DNA from: Amphirosellinia nigrospora
Taxonomy: Eukaryota; Ascomycota; Sordariomycetes; Xylariales; Xylariaceae
Assembly (NCBI GenBank): GCA_004123355.1
Contig: SCHM01000001.1
Location: 8,566,193-8,630,192, forward strand
Length of the DNA stretch: 64,000 bases
Direction of reading: 5' to 3'
Shown piece by piece: positions 61,398 to 64,000 of this stretch. How positions within the stretch are numbered: position 1 is the stretch's first letter; every line of letters starts with the position of its first letter. The notes under the pieces were generated by a model, which saw only the letters and a program-made list of their open reading frames with translations, made no database searches and was not told the DNA's origin. The position numbers were made by a program, and so were the translations under genes.

Positions 61398-62078
61398 TCA
61401 TACTTTCGCGGCCCTCATCAGCCGCTTTTCTTCTTTCCGTCTCCTTCTTGCGTCTCTCCTAGCTCTCCTCTCCTCCTTCGTCTCGCTAGCCTTAAGTTTC
61501 TCCTTGGCTGCTTGCCTCTCGGCCTTCTTCGCCTTCTTCTTCTCAACTTTTTGCGCAGCGCGTCTCTGCGCTTCCCGCTGAGCCTCCTTTTCAGCCTTCT
61601 TCAGCTTCTTCGCGTCTCTCCGGGCCCTCTTCTCCTCCCTCGTTTCTTCGCGCTTGTCTGATTTCGTCTCGGGCTCCTGACTTCGGGGCGTGCCGGCCCC
61701 GCTATCGGGCGGCGTCGGCAAGGAAGCGGCAGGATCGTTGACAGATCCCTCCATGACCCCGCCACGCACAAAAGACGTGTACAGCCCCTAGCGCCCGTGT
61801 ACTTGGTGGCGGCGTTGCGTGCCGTGATCTTCTCGAGTGCGCCGCCCTTGAGCGTCTGTTTCATGGTGCCGCTCTTCATGTCGATGCCTTTGAGGGCCTG
61901 GTCGAAGGCGTTCAGCCACCAGGCTTCTTGCTTGTGGTCTTTCTTGCTGCCGAGCCCGAGCCATCTTGGTTGCGCTTGATGAGGATGTGGTGCTTCAAGC
62001 CAGTTCTATCGTCGGTTGGGTGTAGGGAGTGCCCGGTCCCCGCCACCCTTGGGCGGTTAGGAGGGCGTGGGCGTTCAT
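61398..62078 (-). CDS. tma23: Tma23-like G-patch ribosome biogenesis protein (three apparent frameshifts)
   Basis: The ATG at 62078 opens MNAHALLTAQGWRG, then GHSLHPTDDRTGLKHHIL, a QEAWWLNAFDQALKGID block, TLKGGALEKI, a YTGARG-LYTSFVRGG join, and a long lysine/arginine-rich coiled tail (KKAKKAERQAAKEKLK). This is the layout of yeast Tma23 and its fungal kin, nucleolar proteins with a degenerate G-patch that associate with ribosomes and act in ribosome assembly. No intron is needed. Frame breaks lie at the C4 run 62038-62041, near 61954, and near 61784-61785; in each case one more G or C on the coding strand restores the conserved reading. Estimated length about 227 residues. It converges on thg1 with only 136 bp between the stops. 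Confidence 0.85.
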
Positions 62079-62389
62079 GTACGCGCGCGGTCGATCGTGA
62101 TTCTCGCTCGGAGGGATGGAGTGCACAAGCTGTATAGGTATTGAAAAGAGAGGACTCTATCACTTCGCGTTGGCTAGAAGACTCTGGGTCAATTGAAATT
62201 TTAGGGGCTACTTATATACCCACTGTAGGTACTTGATGGCTGGGCGGGCCACAGGCCTTTATATGCATAAGCCCACCTTAGGTAGGTACCTACCCACTAA
62301 TGAATAAGGCAGAACTTAAGCCGCGACTCCTTAGGTACGTGTAGAGAGCCGGCCAAGCAACCTAAGACAGGCAAGTAAATGAAGTTGGT
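62079..62389. other. Upstream region of tma23 with TACCTAGGTA motifs
   Basis: Holds the tma23 promoter. GTAGGTACTTG (about 62226) and CCACCTTAGGTAGGTACCTACC (about 62273-62295) belong to the motif family seen elsewhere. No gene seen. Confidence 0.45.
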
Positions 62390-63149
62390 TAATCCTGTTT
62401 GCCTTGAATTATGTTTACCAATGCATAATTGGTCATTATCCTTAAAAGGGAAGAAGCTGTAAAGTATGGCCGAGTGTAGGATACATATATGGCCTGATCC
62501 TGTAGCGTAGATAATCCTGCAGGATCATCTCCGTCTCTAATACCTCTTCGTTGCTGACTTTTTAGCCTTTCCGAAGGCCTATTACTATTATGTGCTCCGG
62601 CGATCCTGAATCGTGCTTTTAAGACCATTCCTCTAAAGTCTCGTCACTCCATACTTTCAGCTTCCGCTGGTCGAGCTTTCAGTCTTTAACTGCCAAACAC
62701 CACTTTTAAACGTCTGATTAGCTCTATCATTTTTTCCAAGTCGGGATTTGGTGGTATACTTGGCTTTCTTAAACCCCTCCGTATCTAATAACCTGGCCAT
62801 CGTTCTTCGAGAAACTTGTTGGCTTTCCGCGTTCTCTCCATTGAACTTCTCGGTTAACTGGTCGATAGAGAATTTGCGGGAGGCTTGATCAGCAGTGAGA
62901 ATCTCGATGATCCTATTTTTGGATATCCGTTAAGATCGGTTTCCTACCCCTGGTAGGCTTGTTGTCAACATATTCACGAAGAATATGGTTCTCTCCAGGC
63001 TTATAACCGCGTTTTTTGGCCGTGGTTAGCAAATGACTAAGGCCACCAGCGGTGTACCCTGTTTTCTCTACTATAGCCTTTCGTGAGTAGCCTTCAGAGT
63101 GTAGGGTTAGGGCTTGAATCCGCGTGCCGAGGTCGAATTCTTTCACCAT
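62390..63149 (-). mobile_element. Tc1/mariner-type DNA transposon relic
   Basis: Starting at 63149 the minus strand codes MVKEFDLGTRIQALTLHSEG and RKAIVEKTGYTAGGLSHLL, the paired helix-turn-helix that binds the terminal repeats in fungal Tc1/mariner transposases, then a GRKPIL hinge. After a stop at about 62912 the reading goes on in another frame with ADQASRKFSIDQLTEKFNG and SRRTMARLLDTEGFKKAKY. VWSDE at 62641-62654 fits the first catalytic aspartate of the DDE domain. The rest of the catalytic domain is not found, so the copy is truncated at its 3' end besides having at least two frame breaks. I could not find matching terminal inverted repeats. Base composition is normal, so it was not strongly hit by RIP. 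Confidence 0.75.
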
Positions 63150-63240
63150 TGTCAATTTTTGTCGATTTTTGGTTGATGCTATGTTATGTTGAAAGAAGAA
63201 ATGAAAGATATCAACAACACATGGCACCCTGGCTCAGTTC

Positions 63241-63262
63241 AGGAGGTAAGTTGCTACCTCCT
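63241..63262. repeat. Perfect 8-bp inverted repeat
   Basis: AGGAGGTA-AGTTGC-TACCTCCT, just upstream of the transposase relic on its own strand. It may be part of a decayed terminal or subterminal repeat. Confidence 0.55.
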
Positions 63263-63641
63263 AGACTGATTGGGTTAGGTCTGTGCTCAACCGTGTTTGG
63301 TTTATTATCCACACGTTACTTTAACGGCAAGGACAAGGCGCGATTTTGGCTATCACCTCCTTATAACTACAGTTATAAATCATAGATAAAAGCGAGTAAC
63401 GTATTGGTTCAAAAGGAACTCGAACCTGAGTTATAATTTGACTTGATAAAGTCATGGCGGACGGGACCCATCTGTAGGGCTGATTAGATAGGTACAATCC
63501 CCTCCCCGAAACCCCGCCATTACCTGCACCAACGAACCTAGAATTAGTGTACACAGCACCACAAATGGTAACCGCGTCCAGGCGCGTCTTTCCTGTAGCT
63601 AGAACCATTCCAACATCGATCGTCCTTGTCCTCCCTCGAAG
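63263..63641. other. Upstream region of cdc26
   Basis: No gene recognised. A GGTTCGAGTTCC word on the minus strand near 63410 resembles a tRNA T-arm but has no cloverleaf around it. Confidence 0.4.
63361..63378. repeat. Near-palindrome TTATAACT-AC-AGTTATAA
   Basis: Exact 8-bp arms around AC. The word AGTTATAA occurs again at about 63429-63436. No function assigned. Confidence 0.5.
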
Positions 63642-64000
63642 ATGCTTCGGCGACCGCCAACAACGCTGACGCTGACGGCGGAGGATGTAGCGGCGTACGA
63701 AGAGCGCCGAAGTGAACGAGAATTCCACGAGCTCCAAGCACAAGCATTGGCAGAGTCCCAAGCGGCTCGGGCAGCTCAGGCGCAAGCTCATGCACATGCC
63801 CAGCTGCAGGCCAGGTCGCACACCACGCGCGGGCAATTACGGCACCATCACCTACCGCAACCCTCGGCGATGGACACCTCGACGTCGTCGCCTAACGAGA
63901 GTGTAGACGAAGCCATGGAGGACGCCTCCGCGGGGCTCGACGACGATGACAACGACAACGAGAACGAGGAGGAAGACGACGAAGAAGAGGAGGAAGATGA
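63642..64000 (+). CDS. cdc26: Anaphase-promoting complex subunit Cdc26 (partial, runs off the window)
   Basis: The ATG at 63642 opens MLRRPPTTLTLTAEDVAAYE, the Cdc26 signature; in this family the N-terminal MLRRxPT segment inserts into the TPR groove of Apc6/Cut9 and stabilises it. It is followed by a helical, Ala/Gln/His-rich stretch (residues about 21-65) and a very acidic low-complexity tail (from about residue 85: DDDDNDNENEEEDDEEEEED). 119 codons are visible with no stop, and the frame stays open at base 64000. Fungal Cdc26 is usually short, so the C-terminal acidic extension is longer than the core needs; the 3' end lies outside the window. Confidence 0.85.
   Translation, partial: MLRRPPTTLTLTAEDVAAYEERRSEREFHELQAQALAESQAARAAQAQAHAHAQLQARSHTTRGQLRHHHLPQPSAMDTSTSSPNESVDEAMEDASAGLDDDDNDNENEEEDDEEEEED

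Noticed and set aside
63400-63440. A tRNA gene on minus
   Set aside because: GGTTCGAGTTCC looks like a T-arm, but no acceptor stem, D-arm or anticodon arm can be built around it.

Overview
The window is nuclear DNA from a filamentous ascomycete (Pezizomycotina; Sordariomycetes is my best guess, from protein flavour and the many TACCTAGGTA-type motifs between genes). Evidence: introns of about 50-150 bp with GT-AG ends and CTAAY branch sites, eukaryotic housekeeping genes with fungal-type sequences, and a 22-kb AT-rich block that carries the marks of repeat-induced point mutation (RIP).

Layout. 0.1-9.4 kb: usb1 (U6 snRNA 3'-end phosphodiesterase, minus), a short Pal1-domain gene (plus), cft1 (cleavage and polyadenylation factor subunit, minus) and an F-box-like gene (plus). 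9.4-28.3 kb: a long gene-poor stretch of ordinary base composition with two believable small genes (14.9 kb and 22.2 kb) and clusters of TACCTAGGTA motifs. 28.3-34.8 kb: a small spliced hypothetical gene and rpb1, the largest RNA polymerase II subunit with its full C-terminal heptad domain. 35.66-57.81 kb: three LTR retrotransposon copies nested inside one another (A contains B, B contains C), nearly all RIP-converted, plus one clean 263-bp solo LTR inside A. 57.8-64.0 kb: swd1 (COMPASS) and thg1 (tRNA-His guanylyltransferase) sharing a divergent promoter, tma23 (ribosome biogenesis), a Tc1/mariner relic, and the 5' part of cdc26 (anaphase-promoting complex), cut by the window end.

The housekeeping genes fall in RNA metabolism (rpb1, cft1, usb1, thg1), chromatin (swd1), ribosome assembly (tma23) and the cell cycle (cdc26); nothing suggests one co-regulated pathway. 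Five of them (usb1, the Pal1 gene, cft1, rpb1, tma23) carry apparent one-base indels, mostly missing bases in G/C runs. Since rpb1 and cft1 are essential, these look like assembly consensus errors rather than gene death. The most informative structure is the nested retroelement stack: target-site duplications are exact for A, B and the solo LTR, and the RIP damage fades toward element ends and nesting junctions.
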